Shown piece by piece: positions 17,154 through 27,300 of a stretch of DNA of 64,000 nt (positions are counted from its first letter, which is position 1; the number at the start of each line of letters is the position of its first letter). Made by a program: the position numbers and the translations under genes. Origin of the DNA: Inquilinus ginsengisoli_A (lineage in GTDB: Bacteria; Pseudomonadota; Alphaproteobacteria; DSM-16000; Inquilinaceae); NCBI RefSeq assembly GCF_031453975.1, contig NZ_JAVDPW010000002.1:62001-126000 (forward strand), in the 5' to 3' direction. Under the pieces are notes generated by a model. It was not told the origin of the DNA. It saw nothing but the letters and a program-made list of their open reading frames with translations, and did not search any database.

Positions 17154-17984
17154 ATGCCAACCCAGACCGAAAAGGCCCTCGCCTTCCAGCGCCTGCACGC
17201 CCGCCCCGGCGCCTTCGTCATCCCCAATCCGTGGGATGCCGGCACCGCGCGGCTGCTGGCCGGGCTCGGCTTCGAGGCGCTGGCGACCACCAGCGCCGGC
17301 TTCGCCTTCACCCTGGGCCGCAACGACGGCGCCGGCAGGATCAGCCGGGACGAGATCCTGGCGAACGCCCGGGCCATCGTCGAGGCCACCGACCTGCCGG
17401 TCTCGGCCGACCTCGAAGGCGGCTTCGGCGATGCGCCGGAGGCGCCGGCCGAGACCATCCGCCAGGCCGCCGCGGTCGGGCTGGTCGGCGGCTCGATCGA
17501 GGATTCGACCGGCCGGGACGCCGACCCGATCCATGGGTTCGATCTCGCGGTGGAACGGGTGCGGGCGGCGGTGGAGGCGGCACGGTCCCTGCCCTTCCCC
17601 TTCACCCTGACAGCGCGGGCCGAGAACTTCCTGCACGGCCGCCCCGACCTGGCCGACACCATCCGCCGGCTGCAGGCGTTCCAGGAGGCCGGGGCCGATG
17701 TGCTCTACGCACCCGGCCTGGCCAGCCTGGATGATATCGCCGCCGTGGTCCGCGCGGTCGATCGGCCGGTCAATGTCGTCATGGGCCTGGTCGGCGCACG
17801 CTTCACCGTCGACCAGCTCGCCGGAGTCGGCGTGCGGCGCATCAGCGTCGGCGGGTCGCTGGCCCGAGCCGCGCTCGGCGCCTTCCTGCGCGCGGCGCGC
17901 GAGATCCACGACCAGGGCAGCTTCGGCTATGCCGCCGACGCCGTGCCGCACAAGGAGCTGAACGGGCTGTTCGCAGCCCGCTGA
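17154..17984 (+). CDS. Isocitrate lyase/PEP mutase superfamily protein
   Basis: A 276-residue (beta/alpha)8 protein of the ICL/PEPM superfamily, whose members form or break C-C or C-P bonds next to a carboxylate (methylisocitrate lyase, oxaloacetate decarboxylase, PEP mutase). Visible features are FVIPNPWDAGTARLLAGLGF, LPVSADLEGGFGD (metal-binding acidic residues), GGSIEDSTG and LTARAENFLHG. The KKCGH motif of true isocitrate lyases is absent, so this is the small uncharacterised branch. The start at 17154 follows GGAGG at 6 bases. A GTTC-N7-GTTC box lies just upstream. The substrate is unknown. Confidence 0.88.
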   Translation: MPTQTEKALAFQRLHARPGAFVIPNPWDAGTARLLAGLGFEALATTSAGFAFTLGRNDGAGRISRDEILANARAIVEATDLPVSADLEGGFGDAPEAPAETIRQAAAVGLVGGSIEDSTGRDADPIHGFDLAVERVRAAVEAARSLPFPFTLTARAENFLHGRPDLADTIRRLQAFQEAGADVLYAPGLASLDDIAAVVRAVDRPVNVVMGLVGARFTVDQLAGVGVRRISVGGSLARAALGAFLRAAREIHDQGSFGYAADAVPHKELNGLFAAR

Positions 17985-18003
17985 CCGCGACCGGCCGGGG
18001 CGG

Positions 18004-20082
18004 CTACTCCGCCGCCTCGACCAGGCCGCGTTTCCGCAGCAGCGCCGCCGGCTCGGGCGGGCGGCCGCGGAAGTCCTGGTAGGCCTTGGCCGGGTCCTGG
18101 AGGTAGCCGGCGGAGTAGACGAAGTCGCCCAGCCGCTTCGCCACATCGGGGTCGAACACGTCGCCGGCCTCCTCGAAGGCACCGAAGCCATCGGCGTCCA
18201 GCACCTCGGACCAGAGGTAGCTGTAATAGCCGGCGGAATAGCCGCTGCCGGCGAAGATGTGCTGGAAATGCGGCGGCCGGTGCCGCATCGCGATCGCCGC
18301 CGGCATGCCGATCCTGGCCAGCGACTCGCGCTCGAACGCCGCCGGGTCGGCCGCGTCGGCGCCGGCCGCGTGGAAGTCGAGGTCGACCAGGGCGGAGGAG
18401 ATGAACTCCACCGTGGCGAAGCCCTGGTTGAAGGTGCGCGCCGCCAGCAGCCGGCGCAGCAGGTCCTCCGGCATCGGCTCGCCGGTGCGGTAGTGCAGCG
18501 CGTGGCGGCGCAGGATCTCCGGGCGCTCCAGCCAGTGCTCGTAGAGCTGCGACGGGAACTCGACGAAGTCGCGCGCCACGTTGGTGCCGGAGATCGAGGG
18601 GTAGGTCAGGTCGGACATCAGCCCATGCAGGCCATGGCCGAATTCGTGGAACAGGGTGCGGGCGTCGTCGAAGCTCAGCAGGCTCGGCGCGCCCTCCGCC
18701 GCCTTGGCGAAGTTCATGACGTTGACGATGATCGGCCGGACCTCGCCGTCCAGCTTGTCCTGCTCCCGGATCGCCTCCATCCAGGCGCCGCTGCGCTTCG
18801 AAGGCCGGGCGAAATAGTCGCCGTAGAACAGGCCGACCAGCTGGCCGTCGCGGCCGGTGACCTCCCAGGCCCGCACGTCGGGGTGCCAGACCGGGACGTC
18901 GTGCCGCTCGGCGAAGGACAGGCCGAACAGCCGGTGCGCGGTGTCGAAGGCGGCCTCAATCATGCGGTCGAGCTGCAGGTAGGGCTTGAGCTCGCTCTCG
19001 TCGAGGTTGTATTCGGCCTTGCGCTGCTGCTCGGCGTAGTAGCGCCAGTCCCAGGCGGCGATCTCGAAATTGCCGCCCTCGGCCGCGGCCAGCGCCTGCA
19101 GCGCCTCCTGCTCGCGCAGGGCCCGGGCGCGGGCCGGCGTCCACACCGAGCGCAGCAGGCCGAGCGCCGCCTCCGGCGTCTTCGCCATGGTGTCGTCGAG
19201 GCGGAAATGGGCATAGCTGGGATAGCCCAGCAGCCGCGCCTGCTCGGCCCGCAGCGCCACGGTCTCGGCGATGATCGGGCGGTTGTCGGCGGCCGCACCC
19301 TCGCCGCGGGCCAGCCAGGCCTTGAACGCGGTCTCGCGCAGGTCGCGCCGGGCGGAGAACTGCAGGAACGGCTCGATGCTCGACCGGCCCAGGGTGATGG
19401 CGTGCTTGCCGGCCAGGCCGCGGGCGGCCGCGCTCTCGGCGGCGGCGTCGCGCAGCTCCGGCGGCAGCCCGGCCAGGTCGGCCTCGCCGTCCAGCACCAG
19501 GGCATAGGCCTTCTCGTCGGCCAGCACGTTCTGGCCGAACTGGGTGCCCAGCGTGGCCAGGCGTTCGCCGATCTCCGCCAACCGGCGCTTGGCCGGCTCG
19601 TCCAGCCCGGCGCCGCTGCGGGTGAAGCCGATGTGATAGCGCTCGAGCACCCGGTCCTGCTCCGGCGTCAGGCCCAGCGCGCCGCGGCGGGCGAACAGCG
19701 CGTCGACCCGGCGGAACAGCGCCGGGTTCAGCTGGATCGCGTTGCGGTGCCGGGCCAGCAGCGGCGCGATGTCCCGCTCCACCGCCTCCAGCGCGTCGTT
19801 GCTGTGCGCCGAGGTCAGGTTGAAGAAGGCGGCGGCGACCCGGCTCAGCGTCCGGCCGCCGCGCTCCAGCGCCGCGATGGTGTTCTCGAAGCTGGGCTCG
19901 GCCGGGTTGCCGGCGATGGCCTCGACCTCGCGCAGATGTTCAGCCAGCGCGGCATCGAAGGCCGGGCGGAAATGCTCGGTCGCGATCTCGTCGAAGGGCG
20001 GGCTGCCGAACGGCGTCGTCCAGGGCGCGAGCAGGGGGTTTCCGGCGGTCTGCGGCGACGGGGTCGGCTGGTCTGCGCTCAT
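18004..20082 (-). CDS. dcp: Peptidyl-dipeptidase Dcp (M3 metallopeptidase)
   Basis: A 692-residue cytosolic zinc peptidase of family M3, which removes dipeptides from peptide C-termini. The zinc motif is HEFGHGLHGLMSDLTYPS. The following SGTNVARDFVEFPSQLYEHW matches Dcp rather than oligopeptidase A, whose equivalent reads VPWDAVELPSQ. The N-terminal helical region (NPLLAPWTTPFGSPPFDEIA) is typical. ATG 20082 is preferred; a GTG at 20091 would add three residues. It is convergent with the PEP-mutase-like gene, with only 19 bases between stops. Confidence 0.93.
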   Translation of the reverse strand: MSADQPTPSPQTAGNPLLAPWTTPFGSPPFDEIATEHFRPAFDAALAEHLREVEAIAGNPAEPSFENTIAALERGGRTLSRVAAAFFNLTSAHSNDALEAVERDIAPLLARHRNAIQLNPALFRRVDALFARRGALGLTPEQDRVLERYHIGFTRSGAGLDEPAKRRLAEIGERLATLGTQFGQNVLADEKAYALVLDGEADLAGLPPELRDAAAESAAARGLAGKHAITLGRSSIEPFLQFSARRDLRETAFKAWLARGEGAAADNRPIIAETVALRAEQARLLGYPSYAHFRLDDTMAKTPEAALGLLRSVWTPARARALREQEALQALAAAEGGNFEIAAWDWRYYAEQQRKAEYNLDESELKPYLQLDRMIEAAFDTAHRLFGLSFAERHDVPVWHPDVRAWEVTGRDGQLVGLFYGDYFARPSKRSGAWMEAIREQDKLDGEVRPIIVNVMNFAKAAEGAPSLLSFDDARTLFHEFGHGLHGLMSDLTYPSISGTNVARDFVEFPSQLYEHWLERPEILRRHALHYRTGEPMPEDLLRRLLAARTFNQGFATVEFISSALVDLDFHAAGADAADPAAFERESLARIGMPAAIAMRHRPPHFQHIFAGSGYSAGYYSYLWSEVLDADGFGAFEEAGDVFDPDVAKRLGDFVYSAGYLQDPAKAYQDFRGRPPEPAALLRKRGLVEAAE

Positions 20083-20419
20083 CTTGGGCACCGGCTGGTG
20101 ATCGGGAGGCGTTGGCCGGCCACACTAGCAGAGGATGGCCGCAGCGTGTCAGCCACCGTCTCGACGCCCGGCCGAGCGGCAGGAATCATTCGTCATCGGC
20201 TTCGAATCTTGTTTCTTTGGATAGTGACGAAAGATTTAAAATCTTACAGACCCTGATTTCTGGCTGGGATCGATGGATTCGACAGATCGTCAAGCAGGAT
20301 ATGGCCGTGAATACATTTGAAATGTGGTGGCGATGCCTGTGATCGGCCAATAGCATAAGACCGTATTCTCAATGGCGGTCGCCGGCCCCTGATGTCCGGC
20401 CACCGAACAGGGGTTCCGC
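20083..20419. other. Intergenic region with AT-rich promoter segment
   Basis: This lies between the divergent dcp and RTX genes. About 20185-20260 is much less GC-rich than the rest, with an A/T stretch around 20232-20246 (GATTTAAAATC) that is nearly self-complementary. It probably contains promoters for one or both genes. I saw no gene, tRNA or conserved RNA in it. Confidence 0.4.
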
Positions 20420-21466
20420 ATGACCACGCTGACAGTGAACGCGCCGAACGGCATCGCCGGCGCCGGGTTTTCGTTCGAGGCTCTGGGGTCGCTGGATTTC
20501 GGCCATCCGCACGTCGCCTCTATCACCTCATCCCAGGCCCATATCGATTTCGACGGCGTCTCCGCCACGCTCACCGGCGCCGGCCTCGGCATCGGGCTGT
20601 TCGGCATCACCGGCGTCGTCACCGGGATGGTGCTGTCCCAGGGCGGCAGCGCGGTCGTCACGCTGACGGGCTTCTCGATCACGGCCGCGGCCGCCTATTC
20701 GGCGATCAGCAACGGCGACATCTCCGGCCTCGCCACCACCCTGTTCGCCGGCGACGATTCGCAGACCGGGTCGCAGCAGGCCGACACCCTGTCCGGCCTG
20801 GCCGGCAACGACGTCCTCAGCGGGCTCGCGGGCAACGACACGCTCGAAGGCGGCGTCGGCAACGACACGCTGCGCGGGGGCGCCGGGGCGGACCACCTGG
20901 TCGGCGGCGCCGGCATCGATTCGGCGATCTACAGTGAAAGCGCGGTCGGCGTGACCGTCGACATCGCCGCCGGCACCGGCCTCGGCGGCAACGCCCGAGG
21001 CGACGTGCTGACCGGGATCGAGAACCTCTACGGCAGCGCCGGCAACGACGTGCTCAGCGGCGGGGCCACGGCCAACGGGCTGGTCGGCGGCGCCGGCAAC
21101 GACGTCCTCGACGGCCGGGCCGGCAAGGACACGCTGATCGGCGGTGCCGGCGCCGACCGCTTCGTGTTCTCGTCGGCCGCGCACAGCGTGGTCGGCGCCA
21201 ATGCCGACCGGATCACCGATTTCAGCCATGCCGAGGGCGACAGGATCGACCTGCATCTGATCGACGCCAACGCCGCCGCTGGCGCCAACCAGGCGTTCCA
21301 CTTCATCGGCACCGGCGCCTTCACCCACCATGCCGGCGAGCTGCATTATGCCATCGCCGGCGGGGTCACCACCATCTCGGGCGATGTCGACGGCAACGGC
21401 ACCGCCGATTTCAGCGTCGCCCTGACCGGGTCGGTCGCCCTCGTCGCCGGCGACTTCGTGCTGTAG
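20420..21466 (+). CDS. RTX (hemolysin-type calcium-binding) repeat protein
   Basis: A 348-residue acidic protein likely exported by a type I secretion system. The N-terminal ~110 residues are hydrophobic/beta-rich with no Sec signal. Two blocks of GGxGxDxLx nonapeptides follow (about 125-165, such as LAGNDTLEGG, and about 205-245, such as GAGNDVLDG), which bind Ca2+ as parallel beta rolls. The C-terminus (ADRFVFSSAAHS... DRITDFSHAEGDRIDLHLID) resembles the serralysin-type C-terminal domain that carries the secretion signal. No enzymatic domain is recognisable. No T1SS ABC/MFP/TolC genes are nearby. A strong palindrome follows the stop. Confidence 0.88.
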   Translation: MTTLTVNAPNGIAGAGFSFEALGSLDFGHPHVASITSSQAHIDFDGVSATLTGAGLGIGLFGITGVVTGMVLSQGGSAVVTLTGFSITAAAAYSAISNGDISGLATTLFAGDDSQTGSQQADTLSGLAGNDVLSGLAGNDTLEGGVGNDTLRGGAGADHLVGGAGIDSAIYSESAVGVTVDIAAGTGLGGNARGDVLTGIENLYGSAGNDVLSGGATANGLVGGAGNDVLDGRAGKDTLIGGAGADRFVFSSAAHSVVGANADRITDFSHAEGDRIDLHLIDANAAAGANQAFHFIGTGAFTHHAGELHYAIAGGVTTISGDVDGNGTADFSVALTGSVALVAGDFVL

Positions 21467-21484
21467 CCGAGGTTCCCAAACGAA

Positions 21485-21510
21485 CAATCCCCGCCGGCCG
21501 GCGGGGATTG
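21485..21510. terminator. Bidirectional 26-bp palindromic terminator
   Basis: Perfect palindrome with half-site CAATCCCCGCCGG, centred at 21497/21498, between the convergent RTX gene (stop 21466) and the DUF937 gene (stop 21535). The stem is very GC-rich and there is no long T-run. Confidence 0.65.
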
Positions 21511-21534
21511 CTGCAGGTCATGCCGAGGCAGGCC

Positions 21535-21897
21535 TCAGGCGGTCGCCGCCGGCGGCAGCGTTCCGTTCGGCGTGGCGTGGTCCACCGCCGCGGGCAGGTG
21601 CTGCGACAGAAAGGCCAGGACCTTGTCCGCCGGGATGCCGAGCGAGGCCGCGATCTGCTGGACGTGCTGGTCGCCCAGGGCGGCCTGGATCTGGGCGCCG
21701 CTGATCGGCAGATTGCCGCCGGTGCCGACCCAGGAGCTGACCTGGGAGCCGAGGCCGCCGGCCTGGAGCTTGGCCAGGATGCCCTGCATCCCGCCCGCCT
21801 GGGTCAGGGCGTTGGACAGCAGCGCCGGAATGCCTTCCGGCGCCTCGCGGGCCACGAGGTCGCCGAAGGCGCCCTTGATGTTGTCGAACAAGCTCAT
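21535..21897 (-). CDS. YidB-like DUF937 family protein
   Basis: A 120-residue protein with the DUF937/YidB pattern: MSLFDNIKGAFGD, a Gln/Gly-rich middle (QAGGMQGILAKLQAGGLGSQ) and a helical C-terminal half (IQAALGDQHVQQIAASLGIP). The function of the family is not established. The start at 21897 has GGGAG upstream at normal spacing. It lies 71 bases downstream of a small secreted-protein gene on the same strand, so the two could be cotranscribed. Confidence 0.85.
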   Translation of the reverse strand: MSLFDNIKGAFGDLVAREAPEGIPALLSNALTQAGGMQGILAKLQAGGLGSQVSSWVGTGGNLPISGAQIQAALGDQHVQQIAASLGIPADKVLAFLSQHLPAAVDHATPNGTLPPAATA

Positions 21898-21968
21898 GAT
21901 CGACTCCCTGTCGCTGCGCGATCGGGTGGGCGGCGCCGCCCCGTGGAACGGCGCCGCCGGATAGAGGA

Positions 21969-22430
21969 TCAGCCCTTCAACCGGGTGTTGCACTGGCTGT
22001 AGTAGCCGCCGCCCTTCTCGATCCAGCGGAGGCCGCCGTTGCCGTTGGTGGCCTTGTTGGCGTTGTACTGGTCGAGGCAGGTGTGCATCCGCGCCTTGCC
22101 TGCGGATTCGGCCGAATACTTCGCCGACACCGCCGACGGGAACACGGCGCTTCCCGCCGCGGCGGGGGCTGCCGGAGCCGCTGCTGCGGCGGCCGGGGCC
22201 GGCGCGGCAGCCGCGGGTGCTGCGGCGGCCGGGGTCGCATCGGTGCCGCATTCCGCCTTGCGGAAGTCGTTCCACTTCATGCCGTTCAGCGTACCGGCCG
22301 TCTGCGCAGCCTGATACTTCGCACTGCATTCCTGCATGGTCAGCGCCTGGGCCGGCGCCATGGCGACGAATGTCGCGCCGGCGGCCAGCACGACCGCGCC
22401 GAGACCACTCACCATCGCTCGATTGAACAT
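21969..22430 (-). CDS. Small secreted protein with two cysteine-bounded repeats
   Basis: A 153-residue precursor with a clear Sec signal peptide (MFNRAMVSGLGAVVLAAGAT, cleavage probably after APAQA). The mature part holds two related segments, each bounded by a Cys pair: CSAKYQAAQTAGTLNGMKWN to EC, and CLDQYNANKATNGNGGLRW to QC. A low-complexity Ala/Pro linker of about 35 residues joins them. Similar cysteine-paired repeats occur in periplasmic PsiF-like proteins of rhizobia, but I do not know a function. ATG 22430 is chosen because GGAGAG precedes it at proper spacing; a GTG six bases upstream is less likely. Confidence 0.8.
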   Translation of the reverse strand: MFNRAMVSGLGAVVLAAGATFVAMAPAQALTMQECSAKYQAAQTAGTLNGMKWNDFRKAECGTDATPAAAAPAAAAPAPAAAAAAPAAPAAAGSAVFPSAVSAKYSAESAGKARMHTCLDQYNANKATNGNGGLRWIEKGGGYYSQCNTRLKG

Positions 22431-22692
22431 CAGCACTCTCCGTGACCGAGGACCGGGATGCCATCGCGGCGCCGATGGGCGCCAAGTGGCGATAGTAACA
22501 CTTTATGTCGCACGGCGTTCCAAGAATTCGCGGGATTCCGCAGTTGCGAAACTCGCAGCGGACGACCCGGAACTTGGCCGTGACTTTGCGCCCGTGGCCT
22601 TCGACACTAATGTCAGCCGTCGGGCTGTGCGCGAGGGGGCCGGCATCGACAACGGCCTGCCGCTGCGGCTCGCCGAAACCGAGGGAGGACTC

Positions 22693-24291
22693 ATGTATCG
22701 CTTCGTCAGGGCTCTGGCACGCGGGCTGGTGTTCGCGGTTCTGTTCGGCAGCGTCTCCAGTGCCGCCCTGGCCGAGATGGTCCTCAACAAGGGCAATGGC
22801 GATGATCCCAAGACCTTCGACCCGCAGCGGATAGGGGTCCTCGCGGAGGCCGCCGTCACGGCGGATCTGTTCGAAGGGCTGATGGCCTACGGCGCCGACG
22901 GCACCCCGGTGCCGGGCATGGCGGAAAGCTGGACGGTCGCCGATGACGGCCTGACCTACATCTTCAGGCTGCGTGCGGATGGGAAGTGGTCGGATGGCAC
23001 GCCGGTCACCGCGGCCGATGTCGTCTTCGGCTGGCAGCGCCTGGTCGATCCGGAGACCGCCTCGCCCTATGCCACCTATCTGGACGGGGTGGTGAACGCG
23101 AGGGATATCCGGACCGGCGCCAAGCCGCCCACAGACCTCGGTGCCCAGGCAATCGACGCCATCACCCTGAAGGTTCGGCTGGTCGCGCCCGCGCCCTACT
23201 TCGTGACATCCCTCACCCATCCCGCGACCTCGGCGGTCAGCCGCGCCAGCGTCAAAAGGTTCGGGGCCGATGCGTTCAAGCCCGGCAATCTGGTCTCGAA
23301 CGGCGCCTACATGCTGGCCGAAGCCGCGCCACGGGATCACGTCAAGCTGACCCGCAACCCGCATTTCCATGATGCCGCGTCGATCCGCATCGATACGGTG
23401 ATGATCTACCCGACCGAGGATGCAGATGCCGAACTGCGCCGTTTCCGGGCCGGCGGGCTGGACGTGACCTATGATCTGCCGGGCCAGCAGGTCGAGGCCC
23501 TTCGGCAGGCGAATCCAGGCCAGATCCACATCACGCCGTACCTGGGCACCTACTACTACGCCTACAACCTGACGCATGAACCGTGGCGCAGCAGCCGCGA
23601 GCTGCGCGAGGCCCTGTCATTGGCGATCGACCGCGACTTGCTGGTCACCCGCGTCACACGTGGCCGGGAACTGCCGGCCTACAGCTTCGTGCCGCGGGGC
23701 ACCCTCAATTTCCCCAGCTGGCAACCCGATGCCGCGAGGCTGACGCAGGCCCAACGCGATGCCAAGGCCAAGGAGCTGTTCGCCAAGGCAGGCTATGGTC
23801 CCGACAGACCCCTGAAACTGGAGCTCTTCTACAACGTCAGCGAGAACCACGAACGGATGGCCCGGGCGATTGCCGAGATGTGGCAGAAGAAGCTGGGGGT
23901 CGTCGTCGAATTCCGGACCCAGGAGTGGGGGCCGTTTCGGGCGACATTCGACGGGCGGCGGTTTTCCGACATCGCGCGCAACGGCTGGATCGGCGACTAC
24001 AACGACGCTTACAGTTTCCTGCAGCTTGGGACCGGCGGCTCACCACCCTTGAACGGAACGGGCTATGCCAATCCCAAATATCGCAGCCTGATCGCCCGGA
24101 CGGCCACGGAGACGGATCCCGCGCGGCGCGGCCAACTGCTGCAGCAGGCCGAGAGGATCATGATCGACGATCTGCCGATCATCCCGATCTACCACTACGC
24201 CAGCAGGCATGCGGTCTCGCCGGCCGTGAAGGGCTGGGTGGATAACGTGCAGGACTTCCATCTGGTGCGCTGGCTGTCGATCGAGCGCTGA
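22693..24291 (+). CDS. Peptide ABC transporter substrate-binding protein (OppA-like)
   Basis: A 532-residue periplasmic binding protein of the SBP_bac_5 family. The signal peptide covers about residues 1-27 (ARGLVFAVLFGSVSSAALAE). The family signature follows: NKGNGDDPKTFDPQRIGVLA, LFEGLMAYGADGTPVPGMAE, and later YAYNLTHEPWRSSRELREAL. OppA-type proteins deliver oligopeptides to an ABC importer. No permease or ATPase genes lie nearby, so this is an orphan receptor that must use a transporter encoded elsewhere. The start at 22693 has GAGGGAGG just upstream. Its proximity to putA may only be coincidental. Confidence 0.92.
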   Translation: MYRFVRALARGLVFAVLFGSVSSAALAEMVLNKGNGDDPKTFDPQRIGVLAEAAVTADLFEGLMAYGADGTPVPGMAESWTVADDGLTYIFRLRADGKWSDGTPVTAADVVFGWQRLVDPETASPYATYLDGVVNARDIRTGAKPPTDLGAQAIDAITLKVRLVAPAPYFVTSLTHPATSAVSRASVKRFGADAFKPGNLVSNGAYMLAEAAPRDHVKLTRNPHFHDAASIRIDTVMIYPTEDADAELRRFRAGGLDVTYDLPGQQVEALRQANPGQIHITPYLGTYYYAYNLTHEPWRSSRELREALSLAIDRDLLVTRVTRGRELPAYSFVPRGTLNFPSWQPDAARLTQAQRDAKAKELFAKAGYGPDRPLKLELFYNVSENHERMARAIAEMWQKKLGVVVEFRTQEWGPFRATFDGRRFSDIARNGWIGDYNDAYSFLQLGTGGSPPLNGTGYANPKYRSLIARTATETDPARRGQLLQQAERIMIDDLPIIPIYHYASRHAVSPAVKGWVDNVQDFHLVRWLSIER

Positions 24292-24348
24292 GCGACAGCG
24301 CCCGTCGCGGGTCGGGCTCGCCTCTGGCGGCCCGACACCCCGAACGCC

Positions 24349-27300
24349 TCACCCGATCGTCATCAGGCTGGCGTTGCCGCCGGCCGCCGCGGTGTTGTTG
24401 CTGACCGACCGTTCCAGCAGCAGCCATTCCAGGGCGTAGCCGGCGCGGCCGGAGGCCAGGTCGTCGCGGGCCGCCCCCTGGACCGGCACCAGCGGGCCCG
24501 GACGCGCCGCCACCGCCTGGTTCAGCGCATGCAGCGCATCGCTGTCGCCCTCGAACAGCACGGCATCGGCCGCCGCCGCAGCCCAGTCGTCGCTGCGCGA
24601 CAGCAGCGGCTTCAGGGACTGCGGCACGGCGCCGAGCACTGTCTTCGCGACGTCCGCCGGGGCCGAAAGCACAACCTTGTTGCCGGTCGCCAGCGCCGCG
24701 CCGACCTGCAGCGCGGCGCCCGCCGCACTCTGGGCGATGCACAGCACCGTGCCGCGCGGCTCCAGGCTGTAGCTGTTCTTCTCGCCGACCGGGCCGGGCA
24801 GGTCGAGCGTCACGCCCAGCGGGCTGCGCGCCTCATAGCCGGCGACGCGCTCGGCCTCCGCCCCCTGCCCGATCGACCGCAGATGGAATACCCACTCCCG
24901 CAGCGCGTGGAAGCGCTTGTCGCCCACCTCGGCGCCGGCCGGGTCGGCCGCCACCGGGCCGGCCTCGGGCCGGGTCGAGAGCAGGCGGTACAGGTACATC
25001 GGGCCGCCGGCCTTGGGGCCGGTGCCGGACAGGCCGTGGCCGCCGAAGGGCTGCACCCCGACCACCGCGCCGATCAGGTTGCGGTTGACGTAGACATTGC
25101 CGGCGCCGATGCGGTGCGAGACGCGGGCGATGGTCTCGTCGATCCGGGTGTGGACGCCGAAGGTCAGGCCGTAGCCGGTGGCGTTGATGGCGTCGAGCAG
25201 CTGGTCGAGCTGGCTGCGGCGCCAGCGCAGCACATGCAGCACCGGCCCGAACACCTCGCGCTTGAGGTCGGCGATGCCGTCGATCTCGATCAGGGTCGGC
25301 GGCACGAAGGTGCCGTGTTTCGCGGCCTCCGGCAGCGGCAGCTGCTGGACCTTGCGGCCCTTGGCCCGCATCGCCTCGATGTGCCCGTCGATGATGCCCT
25401 GCGCCTCGCCGGTGATCACCGGGCCGACATCGACCGCCAGCCGGTCGGGGTTGCCGATCGACAGCTCCGCCATCGCCCCCTTCAGCATGGTCAGGACGCG
25501 GTCGGCCACATCCTCCTGCACGCACAGGATGCGCAGCGCCGAGCAGCGCTGGCCGGCGCTGTCGAAGGCCGAGGCCAGCACGTCGCCCACCACCTGCTCC
25601 GGCAGCGCCGAGCTGTCGACGATCAGCGCGTTCTGGCCGCCGGTCTCGGCGATCAGCGGGATCGGCCGCCCCTCCGGGTCCAGCCGGTCGGCCAGCACCT
25701 TCTGGATGATCTTGGCGACCTCGGTCGAGCCGGTGAACATCACGCCGCGGGTGCGGGCATCGGCCACCAGCCGCGCCCCGACCGGGCCGGCGCCCGGCAC
25801 CAGCTGCACCGCGCCGGCCGGCACCCCAGCCTCGCGCAGGATCCGCACCGCGGCGGCGGCGATCAGCGGCGTCTCCTCCGCCGGCTTGGCCAGCACGGTG
25901 TTGCCGGCGGCCAGCGCCGCGGCGACCTGGCCGCTGAAGATCGCCAGCGGGAAGTTCCACGGGCTGATGCAGACCACGGGCCCGAGCGGCCGGTGGGTGT
26001 CGTTGGAGAAGCCGTCCCGCACCTGGGCGGCGTAGTAGCGCAGGAAGTCGACCGCCTCGCGCACCTCGCCGACCGCGTTGGACAGGGTCTTGCCGGCCTC
26101 GCGGATGATGGTGCCGAGCAGGGCGGGCATCCGCGCCTCCATCAGGTCGGCGGCACGCAGCAGGCAGGCGGCGCGGTCGGCCGGCGGGGTGGACTGCCAG
26201 ATCGGCGCCGCGGCGGCCGCCTGGGCCATGGCCTCGTCGACCTGCTCGGCCGAGGCCTCGACCACATGGCCCACCAGGTCGCGCCGGTCAGCCGGGTTGC
26301 GGACCTCCTTTGCAGGTCCGTCGCGGTCGCCGTCGCCCAGCATCGGCACGGCGCGGACCACGGCGTCGGCGCCCGACAGCAGCGCGGCCGAAAGCGAGGC
26401 CAGCCGCTGCTCGTTCGACAGGTCGATGCCGGCGGAGTTGTCCCTGACATCGCCGAACAGGCCGCGCGGCGAGGCGATCCGGGCGTGCGGCGCACCGAGC
26501 GGCTGGACCTTGCGCGCCGCCTCGACCGGGTCGCCGATCAGCTCGTCGACCGAGACATCGGGGTCGCCGATGCGGTTGACGAAGGAGGTGTTGGCCCCGT
26601 TCTCCAGCAGGCGGCGGACGAGATAGGCCAGCAGCGTCTCATGGGTGCCGACCGGCGCGTAGATCCGGCAGGGCCGGTCCAGCTTCTCGCGGCCCACCAC
26701 CTCCTCATACAGCCCCTCGCCCATGCCGTGCAGGCACTGGAACTCGTACTGGCCGCGATAATAGTTCTCGCCAGCCATCTTGTAGATGGTCGCCAGGGTC
26801 TGGGCGTTGTGGGTGGCGAATTGCGGGAACACCGCGTCCGGCGCCGCCAGCAGCTTGCGGGCGCAGGCCAGGAAGGAGACGTCGGTGTAGATCTTGCGGG
26901 TGTAGACCGGGAAGCCCTCGAGCCCATCGACCTGGGCCCGCTTGATCTCGCTGTCCCAGTATGCGCCCTTGACCAGCCGCACCATCACCCGGTGGCCGCT
27001 GCGCCGGGCGAGGTCGACGATGTAGTCGATCACGAAGGGGCAGCGCTTCTGGTAGGCCTGGACCACGAAGCCGATGCCGTTCCAGCCGGCCAGCGCCGGG
27101 TCGAAGCACAGCGCCTCCAGCAGGTCGAGCGACAGCTCCAGCCGGTCGGCCTCCTCGGCGTCGATGTTGAGGCCGATGTCGTAGCTGCGGGCCAGCACCG
27201 CCAGCGCCGTCAGCCGCGGCAGCAGCTCGGCCTTCACCCGGTCGGCCTGGGCGCGGGAATAGCGCGGATGCAGGGCCGACAGCTTGATCGAGATGCCCGG

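Noticed and set aside
18259..20256. A 665-codon frame antisense to dcp
   Set aside because: Same antisense composition effect; no ribosome site or conserved segment.
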